A stretch of DNA of 64,000 bases from Maribacter sp. (GTDB lineage Bacteria; Bacteroidota; Bacteroidia; Flavobacteriales; Flavobacteriaceae): contig JAHDDP010000009.1 in the NCBI GenBank assembly GCA_020629285.1, positions 1-64,000 on the forward strand, in the 5' to 3' direction. Under the pieces are notes generated by a model. The model was not told where the DNA came from and did no database searches. It worked only from the letters and a program-made list of their open reading frames with translations. Within the stretch, counting starts at the first letter, position 1. Each line of letters starts with the position of its first letter. The translations under genes were made by a program, and so were the position numbers. Positions 43,683 to 52,200 of this stretch are shown here, one piece after another.

Positions 43683-43718
43683 TTATAGAGAAACTTGTTT
43701 GTTCAAGTTGGTTTGGTC

Positions 43719-43756
43719 AGGAAAGGATAGCTAAAGGCTATTCTTTCCTTTTTTTT
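43719..43756 (+). terminator. Terminator after PepSY-like copy 3
   Basis: AGGAAAGGATAGC (43719-43731) pairs with GCTATTCTTTCCT (43737-43749) with one G-T pair, followed by a run of T residues. Confidence 0.88.
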
Positions 43757-43860
43757 ATGCCTTTTTTTAAATGTTTGAACAAAAGCTTTATGATAATTTT
43801 AAAATACAAGTAGTCGGCATATGGTATTTTTACGTAGATACTAAGAACACCAAACTGACT

Positions 43861-45219
43861 ATGACTAAAATTCTAATTATTGAAGATGATACTTCATTTG
43901 CTCAAATGCTTCAAAAGTTTTTAGCTAGAAATAGTTATGATGTAGTGTTAAGTCATACTGGGTTAGATGGTGAAAAACAGCTAAAAGAACAAAATTTTAA
44001 TTTAGTAATAACAGATTTGCGTCTGCCGGATTATGACGGCATTAAATTAGTGTCTGAATTAAAAGGAAAGATTCCGGTAATAGTTATGACCGGTTATGCG
44101 GAAGTGTCAACTGCGGTAAAAGCGATGAAAATGGGCGCTTACGATTATATTTCCAAACCATTCACGCCTGATCAAATGTTGGCGGTTATTGATGGGGCGT
44201 TGAATTCAAAACCTGCAGCTGTAAAAGAGACTTCCAAAGAAGAACCTGAAAACTCTAAGGTTAAAGTAGCTAACAAAGAGAGTGAAGCTAGTTCAAAGGA
44301 ATTGATTCTTACAAGTGATGTAACTCAAAAATTAGAAGAACATATTGTCTTAGTCGCGCCTACGGATATGTCAGTTTTGATTATAGGAGAAAGTGGTACG
44401 GGTAAAGAGGTTACGGCAAAAGCCATTCATCAAAAAAGTACAAAAAATAAAAAGCCATTTATAGCACTTGATTGTGGGGCAATACCGAAAGAATTAGCGG
44501 CAAGTGAGTTTTTTGGACATTTAAAAGGAAGTTTTACCGGTGCAGTTGCTGATAAAATAGGGAGTTTTGAAGCTGCCAATGGCGGAACATTATTTTTAGA
44601 TGAGGTAGGTAATCTTTCTTATGAGAATCAAATTCAGTTGTTAAGAGCCTTACAAGAGCGAAAAATAAAAAGAATAGGTAGTAATACAGAAATTCAGGTC
44701 GATGTTAGAATATTATCAGCGACCAATGAAGATTTAAAGTCTGCGGTTGAGAATGGTACTTTTCGCGAAGATCTGTATCATAGATTGAACGAGTTTTCAT
44801 TGCAAATTCCCGCTCTAAAAAACAGACACGGAGATTTGCCGGTATTAGCAGCTCATTTTCTAAGAAAGTTTAATGAAAAGTTGAACAAACATATAGTCGA
44901 TTTTTCTGATGAGGTTTGGGATATTTTCAATGCGTATCATTGGCCTGGTAATATTCGCGAATTACAAAATGTAATTCAGCGCGCAGTATTATTATCGACT
45001 ACAGATAAAGTAGAAGCAAAGGTTTTACCGTCAGAATTAATGAATCCGGTTTTGGAAACTGCAGAACTAGGGAGCCTTTCAAAAGCAGAATTTGAAAAAG
45101 AACAAATTGTAAACGCTTTAAAACGTACTAATTACAATAAATCTAAAGCAGCTAAATTACTTCAGGTAACTCGCAAAACGCTATATAATAGAATCAACCA
45201 ATATGATTTGGATCTGTAG
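43861..45219 (+). CDS. Sigma-54-dependent response regulator (NtrC family)
   Basis: Started at 43861 (MTKILIIEDD) the protein has 452 residues; the frame is open to 43771 but the added part is not receiver-like. Domains: receiver (1-115, phosphoacceptor D52), a linker rich in Lys/Glu/Ser, an AAA+ sigma-54 activation domain (Walker A GESGTGKE 176-183, GSFTGA at 223-228 for sigma-54 contact, Walker B GGTLFLDEVG), and a Fis-type helix-turn-helix at the end (NYNKSKAAKLLQVTRKTLYN). The gene converges with the hybrid kinase gene, their 3' ends overlapping by 26 bp. Confidence 0.94.
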   Translation: MTKILIIEDDTSFAQMLQKFLARNSYDVVLSHTGLDGEKQLKEQNFNLVITDLRLPDYDGIKLVSELKGKIPVIVMTGYAEVSTAVKAMKMGAYDYISKPFTPDQMLAVIDGALNSKPAAVKETSKEEPENSKVKVANKESEASSKELILTSDVTQKLEEHIVLVAPTDMSVLIIGESGTGKEVTAKAIHQKSTKNKKPFIALDCGAIPKELAASEFFGHLKGSFTGAVADKIGSFEAANGGTLFLDEVGNLSYENQIQLLRALQERKIKRIGSNTEIQVDVRILSATNEDLKSAVENGTFREDLYHRLNEFSLQIPALKNRHGDLPVLAAHFLRKFNEKLNKHIVDFSDEVWDIFNAYHWPGNIRELQNVIQRAVLLSTTDKVEAKVLPSELMNPVLETAELGSLSKAEFEKEQIVNALKRTNYNKSKAAKLLQVTRKTLYNRINQYDLDL

Positions 45220-47644
45220 CTGTTTGTTGTGAAAGTACATCAACTAAAATTTCAATCTCGCGCTGCACTTCTTGAAATTTTTTCTTTAATTTTTTACTGC
45301 TAATTTCATCGCTCTTTAATACTTCAAAAGTTTCTAAAACGGGTATGGCATTATCCACTTCTAATTGACGAAACATAGGAAGCATTTTATGTGCTGTTTT
45401 GTTTAGCAGCTTAAAATCATTATTGGCAACGGCGGTTCGAAGTTGAAAAAGGTTTTCTTCTGTATCCTTTGTGAAAGTTAGCAATAGTTCGTTAATAGCA
45501 TTTTGGTCATCACCTAAAAACATTTTTATATTAGTTAGGCTAAATGGCTTGTCATTGCTTTCTTTATTTAAAATAACAGTACTACTTGGGGTTTTGGTGT
45601 TATTGTTAAATAATGTATTTAGTTTTTGCAATAAGTCGGTCTTTGAAAAGGGTTTGCGTAGCAAGCCGGTAAATCCTTTTTCGGTGAAATGTTGTAATGA
45701 TAAGTCTCGTCTTCCGGTCATTGCCAAGACGGGTTGTTTTTTATAATTTTTGAATGCTCCAGATTTTAATTTGTTTACAATTTCATAGCCGGTAACGGTA
45801 GGCATTTCTATATCGGTCAAAACCACATCAAAGTTGAAATCTTCTTCAGATGTAAAAGCATTAAAATCTGAACATAATTGAGCTTCAATTCCTGCAGATT
45901 TTAGCATTTCGGCAATGAGTTTTAAGAGAGATGCATCATCATCAAATACAATAATTTTTAAATCTTCTAATGCTATAATTGATTGATATTCATCTTCAGA
46001 ATCTTCTCCCAATTCAATAGGTATTTCAAGCGTGAACGTACTGCCTTTATTTATTTCGCTTTCTAACAAGATAGAGCCTTCAAGTAATTCAGTGAGTTTT
46101 TTGGTAATGGTAAGTCCTAATCCGTATCCACCATATTTCTTATCGGTATCGTTCTCAGCTTGTGTAAATTCTTTGAAAATCAGTTCTTGTTTCTCTTTAG
46201 AAATCCCTATTCCCGTATCGTCTATTTGTAGTTTAAGCGTTTTATTGTTTAATATGGTTCCGGTCAATGTTATAGAGCCTTTATCTGTGAATTTATAAGC
46301 ATTTCCTAAAAGATTCGATACAATTTGTCGTAGACGAAAAGCATCGGAAATAATAGGTTGTTTTAAAGAATCATCCAATTTTAAAACCATCTCAATTTTC
46401 TTGTTTTGATATTGAGAAGCAATATTTTTAGAGCTTTCTAGTATTAATTGATCAATCCTAAAAGAAGAATGCTTAGCAACCATTTTTCCAGCTTCTAACT
46501 GAGAGAAATCCAGTAAGTCATTTACAAGGTTATTGACATAGGTAGTAGCAGATTTAATATGGGTAATATGTTCTTTGTGGTTCTTACTGTTATCGCTTTC
46601 TTCTATAATATCGGCATAGCCGCTTATGGTGTTTAATGGAGTGCGTAGATCATGACTTACGGTAGCGATCAATTGCTCTCTACTTTTTAATAGCGATTCT
46701 GAATATGCCTTTTCCTTTTCAAGTTTTTCTCTGTATATGTTCGCTTTCCAAAAATCTCTATTAAGAATAAAAGTAAAAATACCTACTACTAGAAAACCAA
46801 GAATTGCGGCGATAACGGCTAGGCGAATACTTCGTTTAAGCAGCGTTTCTTTTTTTATGGAACTTGCTAGACTGTTCATGATGATCTCTTGCTCAAAAGA
46901 AGAAAGAATGGTACGCAATTGCTGAGATAGTTCAAGATCTGTTTTATTGATGGTTGTTTCTCTAATAGCTAAAGAATTTTTATTTGTGGTATTTTCTTGC
47001 TGTACGTCTTTTAAAAGATTTTTAGAAACCTGAACGACACTGTCCATTGTTTGAACATTTTGTTGTTTATCTTCATCTACAGGTACATTTGCATTTAAAT
47101 AATCGGCAACTTTTTTTATGGCACTTTGTGCTTTTGGTGAAAGCTCGTCCAAGTTTGGTGCTAAACCTTCGGGTTTAATAATACCTAAAGATTCTTCAAG
47201 CTTGTCAAATTCTTTAAGAGCAGAGTTTATAGCGGTGTCAGTTTGATCTTTAATTCTAATGGAGCGTAAAGCATTGATATTGGTCACCTTTTTGCTCAGT
47301 AAAGAATTAAGGCTATCTAGAAGCATGCGCTGATGCTTACTTTCAGTAAGTGTTTTTAATTCTTCAATATTGGTGTAGAGAGTGTCTATTTTATTCTCAT
47401 AAGCGGTAAAATTGATGTTGCTTTTGGTTTGCAAGGCAAGTTTAGAAAGGCTTTCAGCTTCATATAATTGCGCGAGAAAAGAGTTTGTTTTTAGCAGTTT
47501 ATGATCTTTTTCCGTTGTTTGCTCAGTTGCTATATACTCTTGTACTTCATTATAGATATAATAAGAGGCGATGATCCCTAGAATAATTAAAAGAAGGTAG
47601 CTAATGGTTATCTTAAGGGTGAATCTATTTTTTTTTGAATTCAT
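45194..47644 (-). CDS. Hybrid sensor histidine kinase with receiver and HPt domains
   Basis: Started at 47644 (MNSKKNRFTLKI) the protein has 816 residues. An earlier in-frame ATG at 47782 is rejected because it lies inside the divergent TPP riboswitch. Order: membrane helix (about 10-30), a long periplasmic helical sensor region, a second membrane helix (about 275-297), HisKA (SHDLRTPLNTISGY), HATPase_c (GGYGLGLTITKKL), a receiver (VVLTDIEMPT) and a C-terminal HPt (KTAHKMLPMFRQLE). The chain can relay phosphate to the sigma-54 regulator at the convergent locus. Confidence 0.92.
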   Translation of the reverse strand: MNSKKNRFTLKITISYLLLIILGIIASYYIYNEVQEYIATEQTTEKDHKLLKTNSFLAQLYEAESLSKLALQTKSNINFTAYENKIDTLYTNIEELKTLTESKHQRMLLDSLNSLLSKKVTNINALRSIRIKDQTDTAINSALKEFDKLEESLGIIKPEGLAPNLDELSPKAQSAIKKVADYLNANVPVDEDKQQNVQTMDSVVQVSKNLLKDVQQENTTNKNSLAIRETTINKTDLELSQQLRTILSSFEQEIIMNSLASSIKKETLLKRSIRLAVIAAILGFLVVGIFTFILNRDFWKANIYREKLEKEKAYSESLLKSREQLIATVSHDLRTPLNTISGYADIIEESDNSKNHKEHITHIKSATTYVNNLVNDLLDFSQLEAGKMVAKHSSFRIDQLILESSKNIASQYQNKKIEMVLKLDDSLKQPIISDAFRLRQIVSNLLGNAYKFTDKGSITLTGTILNNKTLKLQIDDTGIGISKEKQELIFKEFTQAENDTDKKYGGYGLGLTITKKLTELLEGSILLESEINKGSTFTLEIPIELGEDSEDEYQSIIALEDLKIIVFDDDASLLKLIAEMLKSAGIEAQLCSDFNAFTSEEDFNFDVVLTDIEMPTVTGYEIVNKLKSGAFKNYKKQPVLAMTGRRDLSLQHFTEKGFTGLLRKPFSKTDLLQKLNTLFNNNTKTPSSTVILNKESNDKPFSLTNIKMFLGDDQNAINELLLTFTKDTEENLFQLRTAVANNDFKLLNKTAHKMLPMFRQLEVDNAIPVLETFEVLKSDEISSKKLKKKFQEVQREIEILVDVLSQQTATDPNHIG

Positions 47645-47763
47645 ATAGTTTTGGTGCTGATACATTAAATACGTTAAAACTGCAGGAAGAAGTTCTAAAA
47701 AGATGTTAATTAAACAAGTTGTTATTTTTTTAAATTTCTTTATGACAGTATAAATAACTGCAT

Positions 47764-47771
47764 TACATTTG
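47764..47771 (+). promoter_or_regulatory. Promoter -7 element (TACATTTG) before the TPP riboswitch
   Basis: TACATTTG fits TAnnTTTG and ends just before the riboswitch aptamer, so transcription should begin within the first bases of the RNA element. Confidence 0.6.
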
Positions 47772-47773
47772 CC

Positions 47774-47866
47774 GCATCTCAAAGGGGTGCCTAGTTCTAG
47801 TCATAGAACAAAGCTGAGATTATACCCAAAGAACCTGGGCAGGTAATGCTGCCAAGGGAAAGTCTA
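47774..47866 (+). ncRNA. TPP (thiamine pyrophosphate) riboswitch
   Basis: The conserved core elements occur in order: AAAGGGGTGCC, a variable P3 arm (TTCTA gtca TAGAA), AAGCTGAGATTATACCC, AAAGAACCTGGGCAGGTAATGC and TGCCAAGGGAA. This is the thi-box aptamer that binds TPP. It is followed at 47863-47890 by a perfect AU-only hairpin (TCTAAAAAATT / AATTTTTTAGA) that overlaps the last aptamer bases and may be the switching arm. It leads to the TonB receptor gene, predicting that receptor expression falls when thiamine is plentiful. Confidence 0.93.
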
Positions 47867-48007
47867 AAAAATTTAAAACAATTTTTTAGAATAAGATGTA
47901 GTATGTTTTTTTGTTCATATGAAGTCTTTTGGAAAGGGAGCTTAGTTGCTCTAAAATCAATTTTAATATTAGAATAATAGCCCCTTTTATTCGTGATTAT
48001 TTTACGA

Positions 48008-50209
48008 ATGAAACTATCTATTTTCACAATTGCGGCGTTTCTTACGCTGAGTATGGGTCTAAGTGCCCAAGAGCAGGAAACCGACACCTTAGAAGGTAAA
48101 AAAGTAGTGTTAGACGAGGTTTTCGTCTCGGCGGTCAGGGTGACCAAAGAATCTCCTGTTACATTTTCAAATCTTACAAAAGAAGATATCAAGCCTCGAA
48201 ACTTAGGTCAAGATATTCCTGTATTAATGAACTTTCTACCATCTGTAGTCACCACTAGTGATGCAGGTGCCGGAGTAGGTTATACAGGTATCAGGGTAAG
48301 GGGTAGTGACGCTACTCGTGTAAACGTTACCATTAACGGTATACCTTATAACGATGCGGAATCTCAAGGTACCTTTTGGGTAAATATGCCAGACTTTGCA
48401 TCTTCAACAGAGAGTTTACAGTTGCAACGCGGTGTAGGTACGTCAACAAACGGAGCAGGTGCCTTTGGTGCCAGTTTAAATCTGTTGACTGACGGATTCT
48501 CGCAAGATGCCTATGGGCAAATATCAACTTCAATTGGTAGTTATAGCACCTTAAGAAATAACCTGAAATTCAGCACCGGACTTTTAAATGACCATATTGA
48601 AATTTCGGGTAGACTATCTCAAATCAATTCTGATGGTTATATAGACAGGGCTAGAACAGATTTAGAGTCTTATTTTTTACAAGCTGCGTATAAAGATGAC
48701 AATACCTTGATCAAAGCGTTGATGTTCGGTGGTCATGAAATTACGTATCAGGCTTGGTACGGCATAGATAGTCAAACTTTAAAGGATGATAGAACCTTTA
48801 ATCCTTCAGGTATTTATACAGATCTAGATGGAAATACCCAATTTTATGATAACGAGGTAGATAACTATAAGCAGGATCATGCACAGCTTTTATGGAACGA
48901 ACAAATTTCAGATTTCTGGAGTACCAACATAGCTTTGCACTATACCAGGGGTAGAGGCTATTTTGAGCAATATATAGATGAAAGTGCGGATATTGAAGGA
49001 GGTGATTTTAACAGTGAAAGCGATGATTTCGCTACCTATGGTTTTGAACCGTTAATAGTTGATGGTGTTGAGGTAAATACCACAGACCTCATTAGAAGAC
49101 GTTGGTTAGATAATGATTTCTATGGTACCGTTTTTTCCGCAAACTATAAGAAAGACAAGCTAGACTTAATAATGGGTGGTGGCTTCAATAAGTATGAAGG
49201 CGACCATTTTGGCGAAGTAATTTGGGCTAGATATGCTAGCAACAGTAGTTATAAAGACCGCTACTATGATGATAGTTCAACTAAAACTGATTTTAATCTG
49301 TATACAAAAGTAAATTATAAACTAACAGATCAATGGTCTTTCTATGGCGATTTACAATATAGAACGGTAGGCTACAAGGCAAATGGTGACGAAACCGGTT
49401 TGGTTGATGATACCTTCAATTTCTTCAATCCAAAAGCAGGGGTAACATTTGATTTAAATACAAACAACAATTTCTATTTGTCTTATGCGGTAGCTAATAG
49501 AGAGCCAAATAGAAATGATTACGAAAGCGGTAACCCTAAGCCAGAAAAATTAAATGATTTTGAATTAGGGTGGAGGTATGTATCTACTAATGTACAGGTC
49601 AATACCAACCTATATTACATGAACTATAAAGATCAATTAGTGGTTACAGGTGAATTAAATGATGTTGGTGCACCATTAAGAGAGAATGTTGGTGATAGTT
49701 ACAGATTTGGTTTAGAGGTCGATGCGAATATTAGATTGGGAGATAAATTTAGTGTGCGCCCTAATATTGCTATAAGCGACAATAAGAACAAAGATTTCTT
49801 TATTGATAGAGATGGATTGTTACAAGGTTTAGGCGATACTAATATTGCATATTCTCCAGGTTTGGTAGCAGGTAATATTCTAAGTTATATGCCTTGTGAA
49901 GCACTCAGTCTTTCGCTGTATTCAAAGTTTGTTGGCGAGCAATATTTAAGTAATACAGATACAGAGGCGTCTAAGCTAGATGCTTATTTTACGAACGATT
50001 TCAATGTTACCTATGAAGTTAAAATGAATAGTATTGTTAAATCTATCGTATTTTCAGGTCTGGTAAATAACATCTTTAATGAAAAGTATGTTTCTAACGG
50101 CTATACCTATGTAGACAGTTGGTCTACACCCGGTAATTCTTTTGAGGTGCAGGGGTATTATCCGCAAGCTGGTACTAACTTCTTGTTGGGAGCCACCGTT
50201 AACTTTTAA
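48008..50209 (+). CDS. TonB-dependent receptor under TPP control, probable thiamine uptake
   Basis: Started at 48008 (MKLSIFTIAAFLTLSM; a GTG 15 bp earlier is possible), this 734-residue outer-membrane receptor has a signal peptide to about residue 20, a plug domain (about 45-155: GYTGIRVRGSDATRVNVTIN, GAGAFGASLNLLT) and a 22-strand barrel ending with aromatic GATVNF. The carboxypeptidase-like N-terminal domain common in SusC proteins is absent. Control by a TPP riboswitch points to uptake of thiamine or a precursor; this is the arrangement known as the thiamine-related outer-membrane receptor in Bacteroidota. Confidence 0.9.
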   Translation: MKLSIFTIAAFLTLSMGLSAQEQETDTLEGKKVVLDEVFVSAVRVTKESPVTFSNLTKEDIKPRNLGQDIPVLMNFLPSVVTTSDAGAGVGYTGIRVRGSDATRVNVTINGIPYNDAESQGTFWVNMPDFASSTESLQLQRGVGTSTNGAGAFGASLNLLTDGFSQDAYGQISTSIGSYSTLRNNLKFSTGLLNDHIEISGRLSQINSDGYIDRARTDLESYFLQAAYKDDNTLIKALMFGGHEITYQAWYGIDSQTLKDDRTFNPSGIYTDLDGNTQFYDNEVDNYKQDHAQLLWNEQISDFWSTNIALHYTRGRGYFEQYIDESADIEGGDFNSESDDFATYGFEPLIVDGVEVNTTDLIRRRWLDNDFYGTVFSANYKKDKLDLIMGGGFNKYEGDHFGEVIWARYASNSSYKDRYYDDSSTKTDFNLYTKVNYKLTDQWSFYGDLQYRTVGYKANGDETGLVDDTFNFFNPKAGVTFDLNTNNNFYLSYAVANREPNRNDYESGNPKPEKLNDFELGWRYVSTNVQVNTNLYYMNYKDQLVVTGELNDVGAPLRENVGDSYRFGLEVDANIRLGDKFSVRPNIAISDNKNKDFFIDRDGLLQGLGDTNIAYSPGLVAGNILSYMPCEALSLSLYSKFVGEQYLSNTDTEASKLDAYFTNDFNVTYEVKMNSIVKSIVFSGLVNNIFNEKYVSNGYTYVDSWSTPGNSFEVQGYYPQAGTNFLLGATVNF

Positions 50210-50255
50210 ATATTTTGAGAGCGATCAAAGTATTATAAATAATTTTAAGTCTTAT

Positions 50256-50297
50256 AAAAGGGTGTGACTTTTAAGGTTGCACCCTTTTTATTTTTTG
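50256..50297 (+). terminator. Terminator after the TonB receptor gene
   Basis: AAAAGGGTG (50256-50264) pairs with CACCCTTTT (50280-50288), followed by a T-rich tract to about 50297, about 45 bp after the stop. Confidence 0.8.
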
Positions 50298-50337
50298 AGA
50301 ATATTTCAATTTGATATCTAGAACTACCTAAAAGTGC

Positions 50338-50772
50338 TTAATTAAAAATAATTACACTGCCCCCGTTAAAACTGGCACGATATTCTAACATGTTATAATA
50401 ACGATTGCCATCATCAGGTACGTCCAATAACTGACCGGTAAATAGACTATACTCATAACCTTCACATGAACATGTGGCAACTTGTCCTCTAAAAGACATG
50501 GTAGAGCAATCATTAGGGGCGTGATTTGGGCAACTACCTTCAAAAGCCCTAAATTGATCAAAGCCAGAGTTGATTACGAAAACCCCTCTAGTACCGGCAA
50601 GATCACTATTTATATAAACCACACTGCCAGTGTTTGTAAGAGGACTGTAGGAAGGTAGGTTTAAATTGGCTTCAAAACGAAAACCTATTTCTTGTAAGTA
50701 AGGATTTCTATTTGTACCGTCATTGCTACAAGCGGTAATAATCAATAGAATAACAATGCCTAATCTCTTCAT
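50338..50772 (-). CDS. Rieske-like lipoprotein with altered cluster ligands
   Basis: The 144-residue product has a lipoprotein signal (C15 in IITACSNDG) and a Rieske-like beta fold with the two loops CPNHAPNDCS and ATCSCEGYEYSLFTG. In true Rieske proteins the loops read CxH and CxxH; here the first is CPNH and the second has E and Y where the His should be, so a normal [2Fe-2S] cluster is unlikely. The fold and the loop framework (SLFTGQ) remain. Such proteins recur in Flavobacteriaceae with no known role. Confidence 0.78.
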   Translation of the reverse strand: MKRLGIVILLIITACSNDGTNRNPYLQEIGFRFEANLNLPSYSPLTNTGSVVYINSDLAGTRGVFVINSGFDQFRAFEGSCPNHAPNDCSTMSFRGQVATCSCEGYEYSLFTGQLLDVPDDGNRYYNMLEYRASFNGGSVIIFN

Positions 50773-50825
50773 TATACTAAAAGTTTAGTTTTGAAAAACT
50801 TCAGCAAAAGTGCGTAAAAATTATG

Positions 50826-50833
50826 TATATTTG
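50826..50833 (+). promoter_or_regulatory. greA promoter -7 element (TATATTTG)
   Basis: Exact TAnnTTTG match about 75 bp before the greA start. No standard -33 TTG at 19-bp spacing. Confidence 0.6.
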
Positions 50834-50908
50834 TGTTAAATCCTCGCTTAAAAAGCCGAAATAACAGGCAATTGCAGAGGATTTGTTTATTTATAAAACA
50901 AAGAGGTA

Positions 50909-51385
50909 ATGAGTAATATATCATACTATACTCCAGAAGGGTTGAAGAAACTCAAGGAAGAACTAAATCATTTACGAGATGTTGAGCGCCCAAAAGCGTC
51001 TCAAGCTATTGCCGAAGCAAGAGATAAAGGAGATTTGTCAGAAAATGCTGAATATGATGCTGCGAAAGAAGCACAAGGTCTTTTGGAAATGAAAATTTCA
51101 AAGATGGAAAATACAGTGGCAAATGCACGTTTAATTGACGAGTCTCAATTAGATACTTCAAAAGTTTTGGTGCTTTCTACCGTAAAGCTTAAAAATCAAA
51201 ATAATGGCATGGAAATGTCTTATAAGTTGGTTGCCGAAAGTGAGGCGGATTTAAAGACCGGTAAAATTTCAGTGAACTCGCCAATTGGTAAAGGTCTACT
51301 TGGTAAAAAAGTAGGTGATACTGCAGAGATCGTAGTGCCAAGCGGAGCTATAAAATTTGAAATTCTTGAAATTACAAGAGCATAA
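50909..51385 (+). CDS. greA: Transcription elongation factor GreA
   Basis: GreA enters the RNA polymerase secondary channel and triggers cleavage of backtracked RNA. The 158-residue protein has the N-terminal coiled coil with the catalytic acidic tip (AEARDKGDLSENAEYDAA, about 36-53) and a C-terminal FKBP-like domain ending KFEILEITRA. Length and motifs are normal. It is followed by a terminator and then the HIT gene. Confidence 0.96.
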   Translation: MSNISYYTPEGLKKLKEELNHLRDVERPKASQAIAEARDKGDLSENAEYDAAKEAQGLLEMKISKMENTVANARLIDESQLDTSKVLVLSTVKLKNQNNGMEMSYKLVAESEADLKTGKISVNSPIGKGLLGKKVGDTAEIVVPSGAIKFEILEITRA

Positions 51386-51406
51386 TTTTTTTAAATAACT
51401 ATATTT

Positions 51407-51439
51407 AATCCTATCCTTTGCTAATGGATAGGATTTTTT
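51407..51439 (+). terminator. Terminator after greA
   Basis: AATCCTATCC (51407-51416) pairs with GGATAGGATT (51426-51435), followed by T residues to 51439. Confidence 0.88.
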
Positions 51440-51456
51440 ATTACCATTAAATACAA

Positions 51457-51855
51457 ATGACTATGCCAACTATTTTTACGAAGATTATCAATGGTGAAAT
51501 TCCGTGCTTTAAAGTAGCTGAAGATGACAATTACCTGGCTTTTTTAGATATTAACCCCAATGCAAAAGGGCATACATTGTGTATACCTAAAAAAGAGGTG
51601 AATAAAATTTTAGATTTAGATGAAGAAACCTATTTGGGCTTAATGTCTTTTTCTAGAAAAGTAGGGAAAGCATTAGAGAGAACAGTTGATTGCAAGCGTG
51701 TGGGTATGTCTGTTATTGGTTTGGAAGTACCGCATGTACATGTTCATTTAATTCCTTTAAATGAAATGAAAGATGCTACCTTTCAGCATAAGATAAAATT
51801 GAGTAATGAAGAACTTAGTGCTTTAGCTAAAGCAATAGGTTCTAAAGTTGAATAG
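51457..51855 (+). CDS. HIT family nucleotide hydrolase
   Basis: This 132-residue HIT protein (Hint/PKCI group) has the histidine triad HVHVHLIPL near 97-105, the usual N-terminal IFTKIINGEIPCFKV and the strand FLDINPNAKGHTLCIPKK. Members hydrolyse adenosine phosphoramidates and similar nucleotides. A Met two codons later (MPTIFTK) is an equally good start. Its end overlaps the convergent zinc-ribbon gene by 14 bp. Confidence 0.92.
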   Translation: MTMPTIFTKIINGEIPCFKVAEDDNYLAFLDINPNAKGHTLCIPKKEVNKILDLDEETYLGLMSFSRKVGKALERTVDCKRVGMSVIGLEVPHVHVHLIPLNEMKDATFQHKIKLSNEELSALAKAIGSKVE

Positions 51856-52198
51856 CTCCAGAAATATATAAATAAATTGCACCGGCTACTAATGCTATAA
51901 GAATTAAGATTAAGCTATAGAACAATAATGTTGGCTTAGATGATTTTTTGGTTGGTATAGCGGTTTTTTGATAGTAATTGAACATGCGTTCAATATCATC
52001 TGTCCAAGTAACAGGGTAAATAGTAGAGTGGCAGGTATTGCAAACTAATTTATTGCTTAGTTCTCCTGTAATTTTATGAAAAAAGCTACCATATGTATGT
52101 TTTTGATAAAAAGTTAAATTTAAATCTTGATTAAAACACTCAGGACAGTTATTCGTCAGTTTGGCTTCTTTAATAATTTCTAATTCTTCCTTCGCCAT
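51842..52198 (-). CDS. Zinc-ribbon protein with C-terminal membrane helix
   Basis: The 118-residue protein has a zinc ribbon made of CPECF near 19 and CNTCHS near 53, followed by a short linker and one membrane helix (about 92-113). No enzymatic motif is visible. It begins 2 bp after the stop of the sensor kinase gene, so the two are co-transcribed and it may be an accessory of that kinase. The function is unknown. Confidence 0.75.
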   Translation of the reverse strand: MAKEELEIIKEAKLTNNCPECFNQDLNLTFYQKHTYGSFFHKITGELSNKLVCNTCHSTIYPVTWTDDIERMFNYYQKTAIPTKKSSKPTLLFYSLILILIALVAGAIYLYISGAIQL

Positions 52199-52200
52199 AA

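Noticed and set aside
47645-47782. N-terminal extension of the hybrid kinase to the ATG at 47782
   Set aside because: It would overlap the divergent promoter and TPP aptamer, and the extra residues (Cys- and Lys-rich) do not look like a kinase N-terminus.
47797-48192. 131-codon reverse frame across the riboswitch and receptor start
   Set aside because: It runs through the conserved TPP aptamer and the receptor signal peptide in antisense; a chance frame.
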